Positions 16,007 through 24,957 of a stretch of DNA of 64,000 nt are shown piece after piece. The position numbers were made by a program, and so were the translations under genes. Origin of the DNA: Micromonospora pattaloongensis. GTDB lineage: Bacteria > Actinomycetota > Actinomycetes > Mycobacteriales > Micromonosporaceae. Every line of letters starts with the position of its first letter. The first letter of the stretch is position 1. A model generated the notes under the pieces. That model was not told the origin of the DNA. It did not search any database and saw only the letters and a program-made list of their open reading frames with translations. The DNA is taken from assembly GCF_900107255.1 (NCBI RefSeq), contig NZ_FNPH01000003.1:248001-312000 (forward strand). The letters run 5' to 3'.

Positions 16007-17272
16007 ATGATCTTGCGCGACGAGGCCGAGCGGATCGCCGCCGTGTGGGCACATCGGGATTCGCTGCGTTCCGGGCAGGAGTACACGCCCCACCTCGATG
16101 AGTTCGAGCTCGGTTACGTCGTGTGGTCGACTCCCCCGCCGAACGTGCCGCCCGTCCCCGGAGAGGAGCTCCGCACCGTCATCGACCGGGAGACCGGCGA
16201 GCTCAGCTTCTGGCCCTCGGTGCCCGCCCAGGTCGTCCAGCAGATGTACCGCGACCACCGCGCCCGGCGGCCGCCGGTGCCACTCACCGCCGACCCCGCC
16301 GTCGAACTGCGCCGCAACACCACCCGGCTGCCCACCCCCGGCATCGCCGCCCATCTGACGCTGCAGGGCCGGGTGCATCGCGCGCACGGCGCCAAGGGCG
16401 AGCAGGAGCTGCGGCACCACCGGCTGGTGCGGGAGTATCTCGCGCAGTTGCCGGCCGGGCACCTCGTCCGCGGGGGCGAACGGCACGCGGAGCTGATCGT
16501 GCTCTCCGACGTGCTGCACGAACACGACCAGCGCCGGACGGCGGCAGGCCAACCACCGCTCACCCTCGACACCGCCCGCGAGCTGCTCGCCGGAGCGCAG
16601 CTGGAGGTCTTCCGGGTACGTGAGCCCGGCGATCCCGTCGGCGGGCCGGCGAAGCACGCCTGCGAGTCCTGCATCATCGCGCTGGTCCACTTCGCGGTGC
16701 TGGACTGGCCGGAGCTCGCCTGGACCGAGGAACATCGGCCGCCGCCGCAGACCGCGCCCGGTCCCCCCCGCTTTTCGCCGCAGGTCCCGCCCGACCCCCA
16801 CCGCTTCCCGCCGCAGGTCGCGCACGCCCTGGTGGAAGCGGGTTGGTGGCCGGATTTCGGGGACGGGGTGGTTGCCAGATACCAGATCGCCGAGGTGACC
16901 GGCGTCGCGGGTCTCGCCCACCGACACGAGCCCTTTCCGGCGGCCGAGCAGACACTCACCGCCTTCCCCGGCCTGGTCAGCCACCGACAGGGGCCCGGTG
17001 AGCAGGTGTGGATCCGGCCGTTCCGGGTCAGCCCGAGCGCCGCGGCGCACACCGCGGACACCCTTGCCGACTTCGCCGCCGTGCTCGGCGCCCGACTCTT
17101 CCCCCTCGGCACCGAGGAGGACGACAGCATCCTCGCCGTCGACGAGCACGGCCGCGTCTTCGCCCTCGACCAGGCCGGCGAATGGTTCCTCGGCGCGACC
17201 ATCGACCAGGCCCTGACGAACCTGCTCCTCGGCCACGCCGTGCCGCGGGTCGGCAACGACGGGACCTGGTAG
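16007..17272 (+). CDS. YwqJ-type deaminase domain fused to SUKH-3-like immunity domain
   Basis: A 421-aa protein combining a nucleic-acid-deaminase-like core with a SUKH-3-type C-terminus. The deaminase part (about 100-240) has the zinc-ligand pattern His160-A-Glu162 in GERHAELIVLSDVLHEHD and Cys219-E-S-Cys222 in PAKHACESCIIALVHF. After a Pro-rich hinge (about 245-272) comes the SUKH-like part with WWPDFGDGV, LTAFPGLV and the closing DEHGRVFALDQAGEWFLGATIDQAL motif. ATG 16007 (GGGAAGG upstream) is preferred over the longer open frame. Proteins of this plan are common and well conserved in actinobacteria, and the short N-terminal block MILRDEAERIAAVWA also resembles SUKH-associated starts. It is divergent from the toxin operon and its stop codon abuts, with no gap, the stop of the convergent aldehyde dehydrogenase gene. 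Function unproven: it could be a resident antidote or an enzyme in its own right. Confidence 0.7.
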   Translation: MILRDEAERIAAVWAHRDSLRSGQEYTPHLDEFELGYVVWSTPPPNVPPVPGEELRTVIDRETGELSFWPSVPAQVVQQMYRDHRARRPPVPLTADPAVELRRNTTRLPTPGIAAHLTLQGRVHRAHGAKGEQELRHHRLVREYLAQLPAGHLVRGGERHAELIVLSDVLHEHDQRRTAAGQPPLTLDTARELLAGAQLEVFRVREPGDPVGGPAKHACESCIIALVHFAVLDWPELAWTEEHRPPPQTAPGPPRFSPQVPPDPHRFPPQVAHALVEAGWWPDFGDGVVARYQIAEVTGVAGLAHRHEPFPAAEQTLTAFPGLVSHRQGPGEQVWIRPFRVSPSAAAHTADTLADFAAVLGARLFPLGTEEDDSILAVDEHGRVFALDQAGEWFLGATIDQALTNLLLGHAVPRVGNDGTW

Positions 17273-18712
17273 TCACAGCTCCAGACCGGTCAGCACCATC
17301 ACGCGAGGTTCGGTGTAGTCGTCCATGGCGCTGCGGACGCCCTCGCGACCGACGCCGCTGCCCTTCACCCCGCCGTACGGCATCTGGTCGGCCCGGTACG
17401 ACGGGACGTCCCCGACGATCACCCCGCCGACCTGCAGCGTGCGGTGCGCCGCGAACGCGGTGTCCAGCCGGTGCGTGAACACGCCCGCCTGCAGCCCGTA
17501 CGCCGAGTCGTTCACCGCGTCGAACGCGGCGGCGTCGCTGGCGACCTGTTCGACGACGAGCACCGGGCCGAAGATCTCCTCGGCGGTGACCTTCGCGCCG
17601 GCCGGCACCCCGGTGAGGACGGTCGGCGGGTAGCAGGCGCCCTCGCGCCGGCCGCCCACGACCTGCGTCGCCCCGGCGGCCATCGCCTCGTCGACCCACA
17701 CCTCCACCCGCCGCGCCGCGTCCTCACTGATCAGCGGACCGACGTCGGTCGCCTCGTCACTCGGATCGCCCTGCCGCAGCGCCCCGACGGCGGCGACGAG
17801 CCGCGGCAGGAACGCGTCGTAGAGCCATTCGTGCACGTAGACCCGCTGCACCGCGATGCAGCTCTGTCCCGCCTGGTAGTTGGAGAAGGTCGCGATGCGC
17901 TGCGCGGCCCAGGTCAGGTCCTCGTCGCCGTTCCAGTCCTCGCAGATCACGGCGGCGGCGTTGCCGCCGAGTTCGAGCGTGACGTGCTTGTCGGGCACGG
18001 CCCGGCGGATGTCGGCGCCGACCGGCCCGGAGCCGGTGAACGACACGACCGGTAGCCGGGGGTCGCGCACCAGCGCGGCGGTCCGGTCGTTGGGCAGCGG
18101 CAGCACGGAGAACATCCCGGCCGGCAGCTCGGTCTCGGCGAGGAGTTCGCCGAGCAGCAGCGCGGAGAGCGGGGTCGCCGGCGCGGGCTTGACCACGATC
18201 GGCGCGCCGACCGCGAGCGCGGGGGCGACCTTGTGGGCGACCAGGTTGAGCGGGAAGTTGAAGGGCGCGATGCCGAGCACGGGCCCGCGCGGCGCCCGGC
18301 GCACCAGGGCCAGCCGCCCGGTCGCGGCCGGGTCCGTGTCCAGGCGCTGCAGCTCGCCCGAGAAGCGCCGCGCCTCCTCCGCCGCCCACCGGAACGTGGA
18401 GACGGCCCGTCCGACCTCGGCGCGCGCCCACTTGATCGGCTTGCCGTTCTCCGCGGTGATCAGCCGGGCGACCTCGTCGGCGCGCTCGGCGAGGCGCCGC
18501 GACACATGGTCCAGCGCCGCCGCGCGGGCGTGCGCGGGCAGCGCGGCAGCCCGGCCGGCGACCGCGACGGCGGCGGTGACCGCGGCCTCGACCTGGTCGG
18601 CGGTGGCGGTGCTGGTGCGGCCGACGACCCGCCCGTCGTACGGGTGCCGCACGGTCACGGTGTCGTCGCTGCTGGCCGGGCGGCCGGCGACGAAGAACGG
18701 GGCAGGCTCCAC
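17273..18712 (-). CDS. Aldehyde dehydrogenase family protein
   Basis: NAD(P)-dependent aldehyde dehydrogenase of 479 aa. It has the general base Glu in VTLELGGN, the cofactor loop VSFTGSGPVGADI, the catalytic Cys in YQAGQSCIAVQR and the C-terminal PYGGVKGSGVGREG motif. Substrate is not fixed by sequence; the subgroup resembles lactaldehyde/phosphonoacetaldehyde/succinate-semialdehyde type enzymes. With gabT and the aminobutyraldehyde dehydrogenase transcribed divergently next door, oxidation of succinate semialdehyde in the putrescine-to-succinate route is a reasonable proposal. GTG 18712 has no Shine-Dalgarno sequence but TAGGCT, a possible -10, lies just upstream, so the mRNA may be leaderless. 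Confidence 0.85.
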   Translation of the reverse strand: MEPAPFFVAGRPASSDDTVTVRHPYDGRVVGRTSTATADQVEAAVTAAVAVAGRAAALPAHARAAALDHVSRRLAERADEVARLITAENGKPIKWARAEVGRAVSTFRWAAEEARRFSGELQRLDTDPAATGRLALVRRAPRGPVLGIAPFNFPLNLVAHKVAPALAVGAPIVVKPAPATPLSALLLGELLAETELPAGMFSVLPLPNDRTAALVRDPRLPVVSFTGSGPVGADIRRAVPDKHVTLELGGNAAAVICEDWNGDEDLTWAAQRIATFSNYQAGQSCIAVQRVYVHEWLYDAFLPRLVAAVGALRQGDPSDEATDVGPLISEDAARRVEVWVDEAMAAGATQVVGGRREGACYPPTVLTGVPAGAKVTAEEIFGPVLVVEQVASDAAAFDAVNDSAYGLQAGVFTHRLDTAFAAHRTLQVGGVIVGDVPSYRADQMPYGGVKGSGVGREGVRSAMDDYTEPRVMVLTGLEL

Positions 18713-18871
18713 GGGGGCAGCCTAATGGACCCCGGGCCGGAATGGGCCGCCGCGCGTCACGAAAACAGTCGCTTGTGCCCTTGTCTGCCGCGAATTCAGT
18801 CGCGAAGATGGCCGGAGGGCTGCGATTACCTCCGCAAACCTCGACCTAGGCCACCCTGCGGGAGACCCGAC

Positions 18872-20308
18872 ATGAGCGACAAGCACGTGCTGCGCAACTT
18901 CATCAACGGGGCGTACGTCGACCCGGTGGACGGGGCGTACAGCGACCTGATCGATCCGTGCACCGGCGAGGTGTTCGCGCAGGCCCCGATCTCCGGCGCC
19001 GCCGACATCGACGCCGCGATGACGGCCGCCTCGGCCGCCTTCGAGAGCTGGCGCGACGCGACTCCGGCGGAGCGGCAGAAGGCGCTGCTGAAGCTGGCCG
19101 ACGCGGTCGAGGCGCGCGCCGCGGAGCTGGTGGACGCGGAGGTACGCAACACGGGTAAGCCGCGGCAGCTCACCGCCGAGGAGGAGCTGCCGCCGGCCGT
19201 GGACCAGTTCCGGTTCTTCGCTGGCGCGGCGCGGCTGCTGGAGGGCAAGTCGGCCGGCGAGTACATGGCCGGGCACACCTCCTACGTGCGCCGCGAGCCG
19301 ATCGGGGTCTGCGCCCAGGTCACCCCGTGGAACTACCCGCTGATGATGGCGGTCTGGAAGATCGCGCCGGCCCTCGCGGCGGGCAACACCGTGGTGCTCA
19401 AGCCGTCGGACACCACGCCGGTGTCGACGCTGCTGCTCGCCGAGATCGCGGCCGAGTTCCTGCCGCCGGGCGTGCTCAACGTCGTCTGCGGCGACCGCGA
19501 CACCGGCCGCACCCTCGTCTCGCACCCGACCCCGCAGCTCGTGTCGATCACCGGCTCGACCCGGGCGGGCATGGAGGTGGCCGCGGCCGCCGCCCCCGAC
19601 CTGAAGCGGACGCATCTCGAGCTGGGCGGAAAGGCACCGGTCCTGGTCTTCGACGACGCCGACATCGCCGCGGCGGCGGAGGCGATCGCGGTCGGCGGCT
19701 ACTTCAACGCCGGCCAGGACTGCACCGCGGCCACCCGCGTGCTGGCCGGCCCCGGCGTCTACGACGACTTCGTCGCCGCGCTGGCGGAGCAGGCCCGCAA
19801 CACCAGGACCGGCGCGCCGGACGACGCGGACGTGCTCTACGGCCCGCTCAACAACGCCAACCAGCTCGCCCGGGTCAGCGGCTTCGTCGAGCGCCTCCCC
19901 GACCACGCCGCCGTGCACGCCGGTGGGGCGCGGGTCGGCGACCGCGGCTACTTCTACGCGCCGACGGTGGTCTCGGGCGTGCGGCAGCAGGACGAGATCA
20001 TCCAGGACGAGGTCTTCGGCCCGGTCATCACGGTGCAGCGCTTCGACGACGAGGATGCGGCCGTGCGCTGGGCCAACGGCGTCCAGTACGGCCTGTCCGC
20101 CTCGGTCTGGACGAAGGACCACGGTCGGGCGATGCGGATGACCCGCCGCCTGGACTTCGGCTGCGTCTGGGTCAACACCCACATCCCGTTCGTGTCGGAG
20201 ATGCCGCACGGCGGCTTCAAGCACTCCGGGCACGGCAAGGACCTCTCCATGTACAGCCTGGAGGACTACACGCGGGTCAAGCACGTCATGCACGCGATCG
20301 AGGTGTGA
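18872..20308 (+). CDS. patD: Gamma-aminobutyraldehyde dehydrogenase
   Basis: Oxidises 4-aminobutanal, made from putrescine by an aminotransferase, to 4-aminobutyrate (GABA). The 478-aa protein belongs to the aminobutyraldehyde/betaine-aldehyde dehydrogenase branch: [22 protein letters not shown], general base Glu in THLELGGKAPV, catalytic Cys in NAGQDCTAATR, and the C-terminal EMPHGGFKHSGHGKDLSMYSLEDYTRVKHV typical of PatD-like enzymes. ATG 18872 has GGGAG 8 nt upstream. The gabT gene begins 2 nt after its stop codon. A putrescine-type aminotransferase (32220), agmatinase (24958) and Pot importer (27226-31324) in the same block support the assignment. Confidence 0.88.
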   Translation: MSDKHVLRNFINGAYVDPVDGAYSDLIDPCTGEVFAQAPISGAADIDAAMTAASAAFESWRDATPAERQKALLKLADAVEARAAELVDAEVRNTGKPRQLTAEEELPPAVDQFRFFAGAARLLEGKSAGEYMAGHTSYVRREPIGVCAQVTPWNYPLMMAVWKIAPALAAGNTVVLKPSDTTPVSTLLLAEIAAEFLPPGVLNVVCGDRDTGRTLVSHPTPQLVSITGSTRAGMEVAAAAAPDLKRTHLELGGKAPVLVFDDADIAAAAEAIAVGGYFNAGQDCTAATRVLAGPGVYDDFVAALAEQARNTRTGAPDDADVLYGPLNNANQLARVSGFVERLPDHAAVHAGGARVGDRGYFYAPTVVSGVRQQDEIIQDEVFGPVITVQRFDDEDAAVRWANGVQYGLSASVWTKDHGRAMRMTRRLDFGCVWVNTHIPFVSEMPHGGFKHSGHGKDLSMYSLEDYTRVKHVMHAIEV

Positions 20309-20310
20309 CC

Positions 20311-21588
20311 GTGTCGATCTCGGAGGAGCTGCACAAGCGGCGGCAGGCCGCCGTCGCGCGCGGGGTCGGCAGCGTGATCCCGTGCTACGTCGAGCGCGGC
20401 GGCGGCGGCACCCTCGTCGACGTCGACGGTCGGGAGTGGATCGACTTCGCCGCCGGCATCGCGGTCACCAACGTCGGCAATTCGGCGCCGCGGGTGGTCG
20501 CGGCGGTCAAGGAGCAGGTGGAGCGCTTCACCCACACCAGCTTCATGGTCGCGCCGTACGAGTCGTACGTCGCCGTCTGCGAGGAGCTCAACGGGCTCAC
20601 CCCGGGCGGCTTCGACAAGCGCTCGGCGCTGTTCAACTCCGGCGCGGAGGCGGTGGAGAACGCGGTCAAGATCGCCCGGCACGCCACCGGGCGGCCCGCG
20701 GTGGTCGTCTTCGACCACGCCTACCACGGCCGGACGAACCTGACGATGGCGCTGACCGCGAAGAACATGCCGTACAAGCACCGCTTCGGGCCGTTCGCGG
20801 GCGAGGTCTACCGGGTGCCGATGTCGTATCCGCTGCGGGACGGCGGGCTGACCGGGCCGGCCGCGGCCGCGCGCGCGATCGACGTGATCGAGAAGCAGGT
20901 CGGCGCGGAGAACGTCGCAGCGGTGCTGATCGAGCCGATCCAGGGCGAGGGCGGCTTCGTCGTACCCGCCGAGGGGTTCCTGCCCGCGTTGCGCGAGTGG
21001 GCGACGGCGGCCGGGGCGCTCCTGATCGCCGACGAGATCCAGACCGGCTTCTGCCGGACCGGCGACTGGTTCGCGTGCCAGCACGAGGACGTCGAGCCGG
21101 ACCTGGTGACGCTGGCCAAGGGGATCGCCGGCGGGCTGCCGCTGGCGGCGGTGACCGGCCGCGCCGACGTGATGGACGCGGTACACGTCGGGGGCCTGGG
21201 CGGCACGTACGGCGGCAATCCGCTGGCGTGCGCGGCCGCGCTGGCCGCGATCGAGACGATGCGCGAGGAGGAGCTCTGCGCGGCGGCCCGGCGGATCGAG
21301 TCGGTGATGACCGCCCGGCTGCGGCAGGTCGCGGCCCGCGACCCGCGGATCGCGGAGGTACGCGGGCGCGGCGCGATGCTCGCCGTGGAGCTGGTCCAGC
21401 CGGACGGGTTCACCCCGGACCCGTTGGCCACCGCGGCCGTCTCCGCGGCCTGCCACCGGGCCGGCCTGCTCACCCTCACCTGCGGCACGTACGGCAACGT
21501 GCTGCGTTTCCTGCCCCCGCTGGTGATCGACGAGTCGACCCTGACCCGCGGCCTGGACATTCTGGACGCCGCGTTCGCGGGCGCGTGA
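20311..21588 (+). CDS. gabT: 4-aminobutyrate aminotransferase
   Basis: PLP-dependent class III aminotransferase that moves the amino group of GABA to 2-oxoglutarate, giving succinate semialdehyde. The 425-aa product shows NSGAEAVENAVKIARHATGRP, the aromatic stacking region HAYHGRTNLTMALTAK, IADEIQTGFCRTG with the PLP Asp, and the Schiff-base Lys in LVTLAKGIAGGLPLAAVTGR, then GTYGGNPLACAAA. GTG 20311 is chosen because GAGG ends 7 nt before it; GTG 20305 would also be in frame. Coupled to patD (2 nt gap) and followed by a strong hairpin, so the unit is patD-gabT. Confidence 0.9.
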   Translation: MSISEELHKRRQAAVARGVGSVIPCYVERGGGGTLVDVDGREWIDFAAGIAVTNVGNSAPRVVAAVKEQVERFTHTSFMVAPYESYVAVCEELNGLTPGGFDKRSALFNSGAEAVENAVKIARHATGRPAVVVFDHAYHGRTNLTMALTAKNMPYKHRFGPFAGEVYRVPMSYPLRDGGLTGPAAAARAIDVIEKQVGAENVAAVLIEPIQGEGGFVVPAEGFLPALREWATAAGALLIADEIQTGFCRTGDWFACQHEDVEPDLVTLAKGIAGGLPLAAVTGRADVMDAVHVGGLGGTYGGNPLACAAALAAIETMREEELCAAARRIESVMTARLRQVAARDPRIAEVRGRGAMLAVELVQPDGFTPDPLATAAVSAACHRAGLLTLTCGTYGNVLRFLPPLVIDESTLTRGLDILDAAFAGA

Positions 21589-21594
21589 GGACGT

Positions 21595-21641
21595 GACCGT
21601 GGGGTGCGCCGCGGGCCCAGACGCGCGCGCATCCCACGGTC
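21595..21641 (+). terminator. Terminator of the patD-gabT unit
   Basis: Arms of 15 nt at 21595-21609 and 21627-21641 (GACCGTGGGG... / ...CCCACGGTC) pair with one wobble position around a 17-nt loop, beginning 7 nt after the gabT stop codon. No U-tract, as is usual in high-GC actinobacteria. Confidence 0.65.
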
Positions 21642-21672
21642 GCACGGGGCTGACGATCGTTGGCGATCGAGA

Positions 21673-21686
21673 GTGATCTGGGTCAC
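21673..21686. promoter_or_regulatory. CRP-like palindrome upstream of the GAF regulator
   Basis: GTGATCTGGGTCAC matches the CRP-type half-site arrangement GTGA-N6-TCAC and ends 41 nt before the start codon of the regulator at 21728. Which protein binds it is not known. Confidence 0.45.
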
Positions 21687-21727
21687 GATGGGACCTCTCC
21701 CCTTCTCCGAGGCCGAGGACATCGCCC

Positions 21728-23023
21728 ATGTCCAACCCCTGGCTCGCGCTGCAGGTCGGCGCCGACCCGGTCGAGCGGATCGGCCAGGTCGGGCGCGCCC
21801 ATGACGTGTTCGTCGCCGCCGGTCGGATGCCCGCGCAGGTCCGCGACGTGGTCGCCGACTCCTGGCGGCGATCGGCCGGCGCGCTGGTCGACCCCGACAC
21901 GACCGCGCCGATCGACCTGAGCGATGACGCCCTGGCGGACCACCGGGCGCGACACCCGCTGGCCCGGGCGCTGCCGCTCTTCCGCGAACTGCTCGGCGGG
22001 ATCGCCGACGACGGCGAACACCTGATGGCGGTCTGTGACGCGCACGGCCGGCTGCTCTGGGTCGAGGGGCACGCCGCGGTGCTGCGCAGGGCGGAGCGGA
22101 TGAACTTCGTGCCCGGCGCGCGCTGGGACGAGCCGCACGCCGGGACCAACGCGCCCGGCACCGCGCTCGCGGTCGACCACTCCGTCCAGATCTTCGCCAC
22201 CGAGCACTTCAGCCGGCCGGTGCAGCGCTGGACCTGCGCCGCCGCCCCGATCCACGACCCGACGACCGGGCGACTGCTCGGCGCGATCGACGTGACCGGC
22301 GGCGACCACCTCGCCAACCCGCACAGCCTCGCGCTGGTGCAGGCGACCGCCCGGGCCGCGGAGTCCTATCTGGCCAATCTGTCGGCCACGGCGACTCCGG
22401 AGACCCCCACCGTCGCCGCGCTCGGTCGCGACGAGGCGACGCTGATCGTCGGCGGGCGGCGGCTGCGGCTCGGGCGCCGGCACAGCGAGCTGCTGGTGCT
22501 GCTGCTCTGCCACCCCGAGGGACGCACCGGCGAGCAGCTCGGCCTCGACCTCTACGGCGACGAGCTGCTGCACCCGGTCACGCTGCGGGCCGAGCTGTCC
22601 CGGTTGCGGCGGCTGCTCGGACCCGCGCTGCTGGACTCCCGGCCGTACCGGCTGCGCGTGCCGCTCGACGCCGACTTCCACGCCGTGACCCGGCTGCTGG
22701 AACAGGGTCGCGTGGCGGCCGCGCTGGCGGCGTACCCCGGTCCGCTGCTGCCGGCCTCGGACGCGCCGGGAGTGACGCGACTGCGCCGGCTGGTCGACGG
22801 CCAGCTGCGCGCGGCGGTCCTGGCCAGCCGCGACCCGGCGCTGTTGGACGCCGCGGCGCGGTCGCCGTGGGGGCGCGACGACCTGCAGCTGTGGGAGGCG
22901 CTGGCGGGGGCGTTGCCGCCGGGCTCGCCGCGCCGGCCGCTCGCGCTGCACCGGGCCCGCCAGCTGGCCGCCGAGTACGGGATGCCGCCCGACGCAACGT
23001 GGTTGCAACGTCGCCGTCACTAG
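21728..23023 (+). CDS. GAF-domain transcriptional regulator with winged-helix C-terminus
   Basis: A 431-aa regulator of the type that actinobacteria place ahead of acetaldehyde-dehydrogenase genes. Residues about 60-225 form a GAF sensor domain as in AcoR-like proteins ([50 protein letters not shown]). The AAA+ sigma-54 domain of AcoR is absent. The C-terminal part has a winged-helix-like segment ([15 protein letters not shown]...[24 protein letters not shown]) as in BTAD/OmpR-type activators, followed by a helical segment. It probably senses a small alcohol/aldehyde-related ligand and activates the aldehyde dehydrogenase gene 37 nt downstream. A CRP-like palindrome lies in its own promoter region. 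Confidence 0.75.
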   Translation: MSNPWLALQVGADPVERIGQVGRAHDVFVAAGRMPAQVRDVVADSWRRSAGALVDPDTTAPIDLSDDALADHRARHPLARALPLFRELLGGIADDGEHLMAVCDAHGRLLWVEGHAAVLRRAERMNFVPGARWDEPHAGTNAPGTALAVDHSVQIFATEHFSRPVQRWTCAAAPIHDPTTGRLLGAIDVTGGDHLANPHSLALVQATARAAESYLANLSATATPETPTVAALGRDEATLIVGGRRLRLGRRHSELLVLLLCHPEGRTGEQLGLDLYGDELLHPVTLRAELSRLRRLLGPALLDSRPYRLRVPLDADFHAVTRLLEQGRVAAALAAYPGPLLPASDAPGVTRLRRLVDGQLRAAVLASRDPALLDAAARSPWGRDDLQLWEALAGALPPGSPRRPLALHRARQLAAEYGMPPDATWLQRRRH

Positions 23024-23055
23024 CCTCCCGGCATCACCGCACCACGTCGGGAGGC
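23023..23055 (+). promoter_or_regulatory. Hairpin that would mask the ribosome site of adh
   Basis: Perfect 8-bp arms GCCTCCCG (23023-23030) and CGGGAGGC (23048-23055) with a 17-nt loop. The right arm contains the GGGAGG ribosome-binding sequence of the aldehyde dehydrogenase gene that starts at 23061, so folding would block translation initiation; it could equally be a partial terminator behind the regulator gene, whose stop codon touches the left arm. Confidence 0.5.
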
Positions 23056-23060
23056 AACCC

Positions 23061-24566
23061 ATGACCCGGTACGACCCGCCCACCTCGTACGAGTCCCGCT
23101 ACGACCACTGGATCGGCGGCGAATACGTCAAGCCGGTCCGCGGCGAGTACTTCGCGAACCCGACCCCCGTCACCGGCCAGCCCTTCACCGAGGTCGCCCG
23201 GGGCACCGCGGAGGACGTCGAGCGGGCGCTGGACGCGGCGCACGGCGCCGCCGACGCCTGGGGCCGGACCTCGGTCGCCGAGCGCGCCACCATCCTCAAC
23301 CGGATCGCCGACCGGATGGAGGAGAACCTCGAACTGCTCGCTGTCGCGGAGACCTGGGAGAACGGCAAGCCGGTCCGGGAGACGCTCGCCGCGGACATCC
23401 CACTGGCCATCGACCACTTCCGCTACTTCGCCGGCGCGATCCGTGCCCAGGAGGGCTCGCTCGGCGAGATCGACGACGACACGGTCGCGTACCACTTCCA
23501 CGAGCCGCTCGGCGTGGTCGGCCAGATCATCCCGTGGAACTTCCCGCTGCTGATGGCGACCTGGAAGCTCGCCCCGGCGCTCGCCGCCGGCAACGCCGTG
23601 GTGCTCAAGCCGGCGGAGCAGACGCCGGCCTCCATCCACGTCTGGATGAGCCTGATGGCCGACCTGCTGCCGCCGGGCGTGGTCAACATCGTCAACGGCT
23701 TCGGCGTGGAGGCGGGCAAGCCGCTGGCGAGCAGCCCGCGGGTGGCGAAGGTGGCGTTCACCGGCGAGACCACCACCGGGCGACTGATCATGCAGTACGC
23801 CAGCGAGAACATCAAGCCGGTGACGCTGGAGCTGGGCGGCAAGAGCCCGAACATCTTCTTCGCCGACGTCAGCGCCGACCGTGACGACTTCTACGACAAG
23901 GCGCTCGAGGGCTTCGCGATGTTCGCCCTCAACCAGGGCGAGGTCTGCACGTGCCCGTCGCGGGCGCTGGTCCAGCAGAGCCACTACGACGACTTCCTGG
24001 CGGCGGCGACCGAGCGGGTGGCGGCGATCAGGCAGGGGCATCCGCTGGACACCGACACGATGGTCGGGGCGCAGGCGTCGAACGACCAACTGGAGAAGAT
24101 CCTGTCCTATCTGGAGATCGGCCGCCAGGAGGGGGCGAAAGTCCGGATCGGTGGCGAGCGGGCCGACCTGGGCGGCGAGCTCTCCGGGGGCTACTACGTG
24201 CAGCCGACCGTCTTCGAGGGCGACAACTCGATGCGGATCTTCCAGGAGGAGATCTTCGGCCCCGTCGTCTCGGTCACCTCGTTCGCGGACTTCGCGGACG
24301 CCGTCAAGATCGCCAACGACACCCTGTACGGCCTCGGCGCCGGGGTCTGGACCCGCGACATGAACACCGCATACCGCGCCGGCCGGGCCATCCAGGCCGG
24401 GCGGGTCTGGACGAACTGCTACCACGCCTACCCGGCACACGCCGCGTTCGGCGGGTACAAGCAGTCCGGCATCGGCCGGGAGAACCACAAGATGATGCTG
24501 GAGCACTACCAGCAGACCAAGAACCTGCTGGTCAGCTACTCCCCCAAGAAGCTCGGCTTCTTCTGA
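23061..24566 (+). CDS. adh: Acetaldehyde-type aldehyde dehydrogenase (ExaC/AldB group)
   Basis: A 501-aa NAD-dependent aldehyde dehydrogenase. Signature blocks are [22 protein letters not shown], general base Glu in [11 protein letters not shown], the catalytic Cys in [15 protein letters not shown] (a subgroup hallmark of ExaC/AldB acetaldehyde dehydrogenases), and [34 protein letters not shown] at the end. Likely oxidises acetaldehyde or another short aldehyde, feeding acetate/acetyl-CoA. Translation starts at ATG 23061, 6 nt after GGGAGGC. It follows the GAF regulator by 37 nt and overlaps the DUF779 gene by one base, a trio that recurs in actinobacteria. Confidence 0.9.
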   Translation: MTRYDPPTSYESRYDHWIGGEYVKPVRGEYFANPTPVTGQPFTEVARGTAEDVERALDAAHGAADAWGRTSVAERATILNRIADRMEENLELLAVAETWENGKPVRETLAADIPLAIDHFRYFAGAIRAQEGSLGEIDDDTVAYHFHEPLGVVGQIIPWNFPLLMATWKLAPALAAGNAVVLKPAEQTPASIHVWMSLMADLLPPGVVNIVNGFGVEAGKPLASSPRVAKVAFTGETTTGRLIMQYASENIKPVTLELGGKSPNIFFADVSADRDDFYDKALEGFAMFALNQGEVCTCPSRALVQQSHYDDFLAAATERVAAIRQGHPLDTDTMVGAQASNDQLEKILSYLEIGRQEGAKVRIGGERADLGGELSGGYYVQPTVFEGDNSMRIFQEEIFGPVVSVTSFADFADAVKIANDTLYGLGAGVWTRDMNTAYRAGRAIQAGRVWTNCYHAYPAHAAFGGYKQSGIGRENHKMMLEHYQQTKNLLVSYSPKKLGFF

Positions 24567-24940
24567 TGGCCGTCTCCCGGGTCGACGTGACCCCCGCGGC
24601 GGCCGAGCTGATCCGGTCGCTGCGGGGCCGTCACGGCCCGCTGATGTTCCACCAGTCGGGCGGCTGCTGCGACGGCAGCGCGCCGATGTGCTACCCGGCC
24701 GGCGAGTTCCGGACCGGAGGCTCGGACGTGCTGCTGGCCTCCCTGGAGGTCGAGGGGGTCGCGGAGCCGGTCGGGTTCTGGATGTCGGCGTCGCAGTTCG
24801 AACGCTGGCGCCACACCCACCTGACCGTGGACGTGGTGCCCGGCCGCGGCAGCGGCTTCTCGCTGGAAGCGCCAGAGGGGGTGCGTTTCCTGATCCGCTC
24901 CCGCGTCCTCACCCCGTCCGAACTGGCGGCGCTGGACTGA
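24566..24940 (+). CDS. DUF779 family protein
   Basis: A 124-aa protein of the DUF779 family, normally found beside ExaC-type aldehyde dehydrogenases as here (start ATG shares a base with the adh stop codon: TGATG). The Cys/His-rich core FHQSGGCCDGSAPMCYP and the later WRHTHLTVDVVPGRGSGFSLE strand region are characteristic. The clustered Cys suggest a metal or thiol function, maybe an accessory factor of aldehyde oxidation; no activity is established. Confidence 0.85.
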   Translation: MAVSRVDVTPAAAELIRSLRGRHGPLMFHQSGGCCDGSAPMCYPAGEFRTGGSDVLLASLEVEGVAEPVGFWMSASQFERWRHTHLTVDVVPGRGSGFSLEAPEGVRFLIRSRVLTPSELAALD

Positions 24941-24957
24941 CCCCGTCTCGGGGGGTC
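24939..24957. terminator. Small hairpin between convergent DUF779 and speB genes
   Basis: GACCCC (24939-24944) and GGGGTC (24952-24957) form a 6-bp stem in the 17-nt gap between two convergent stop codons. It may serve as a bidirectional terminator. Confidence 0.4.
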
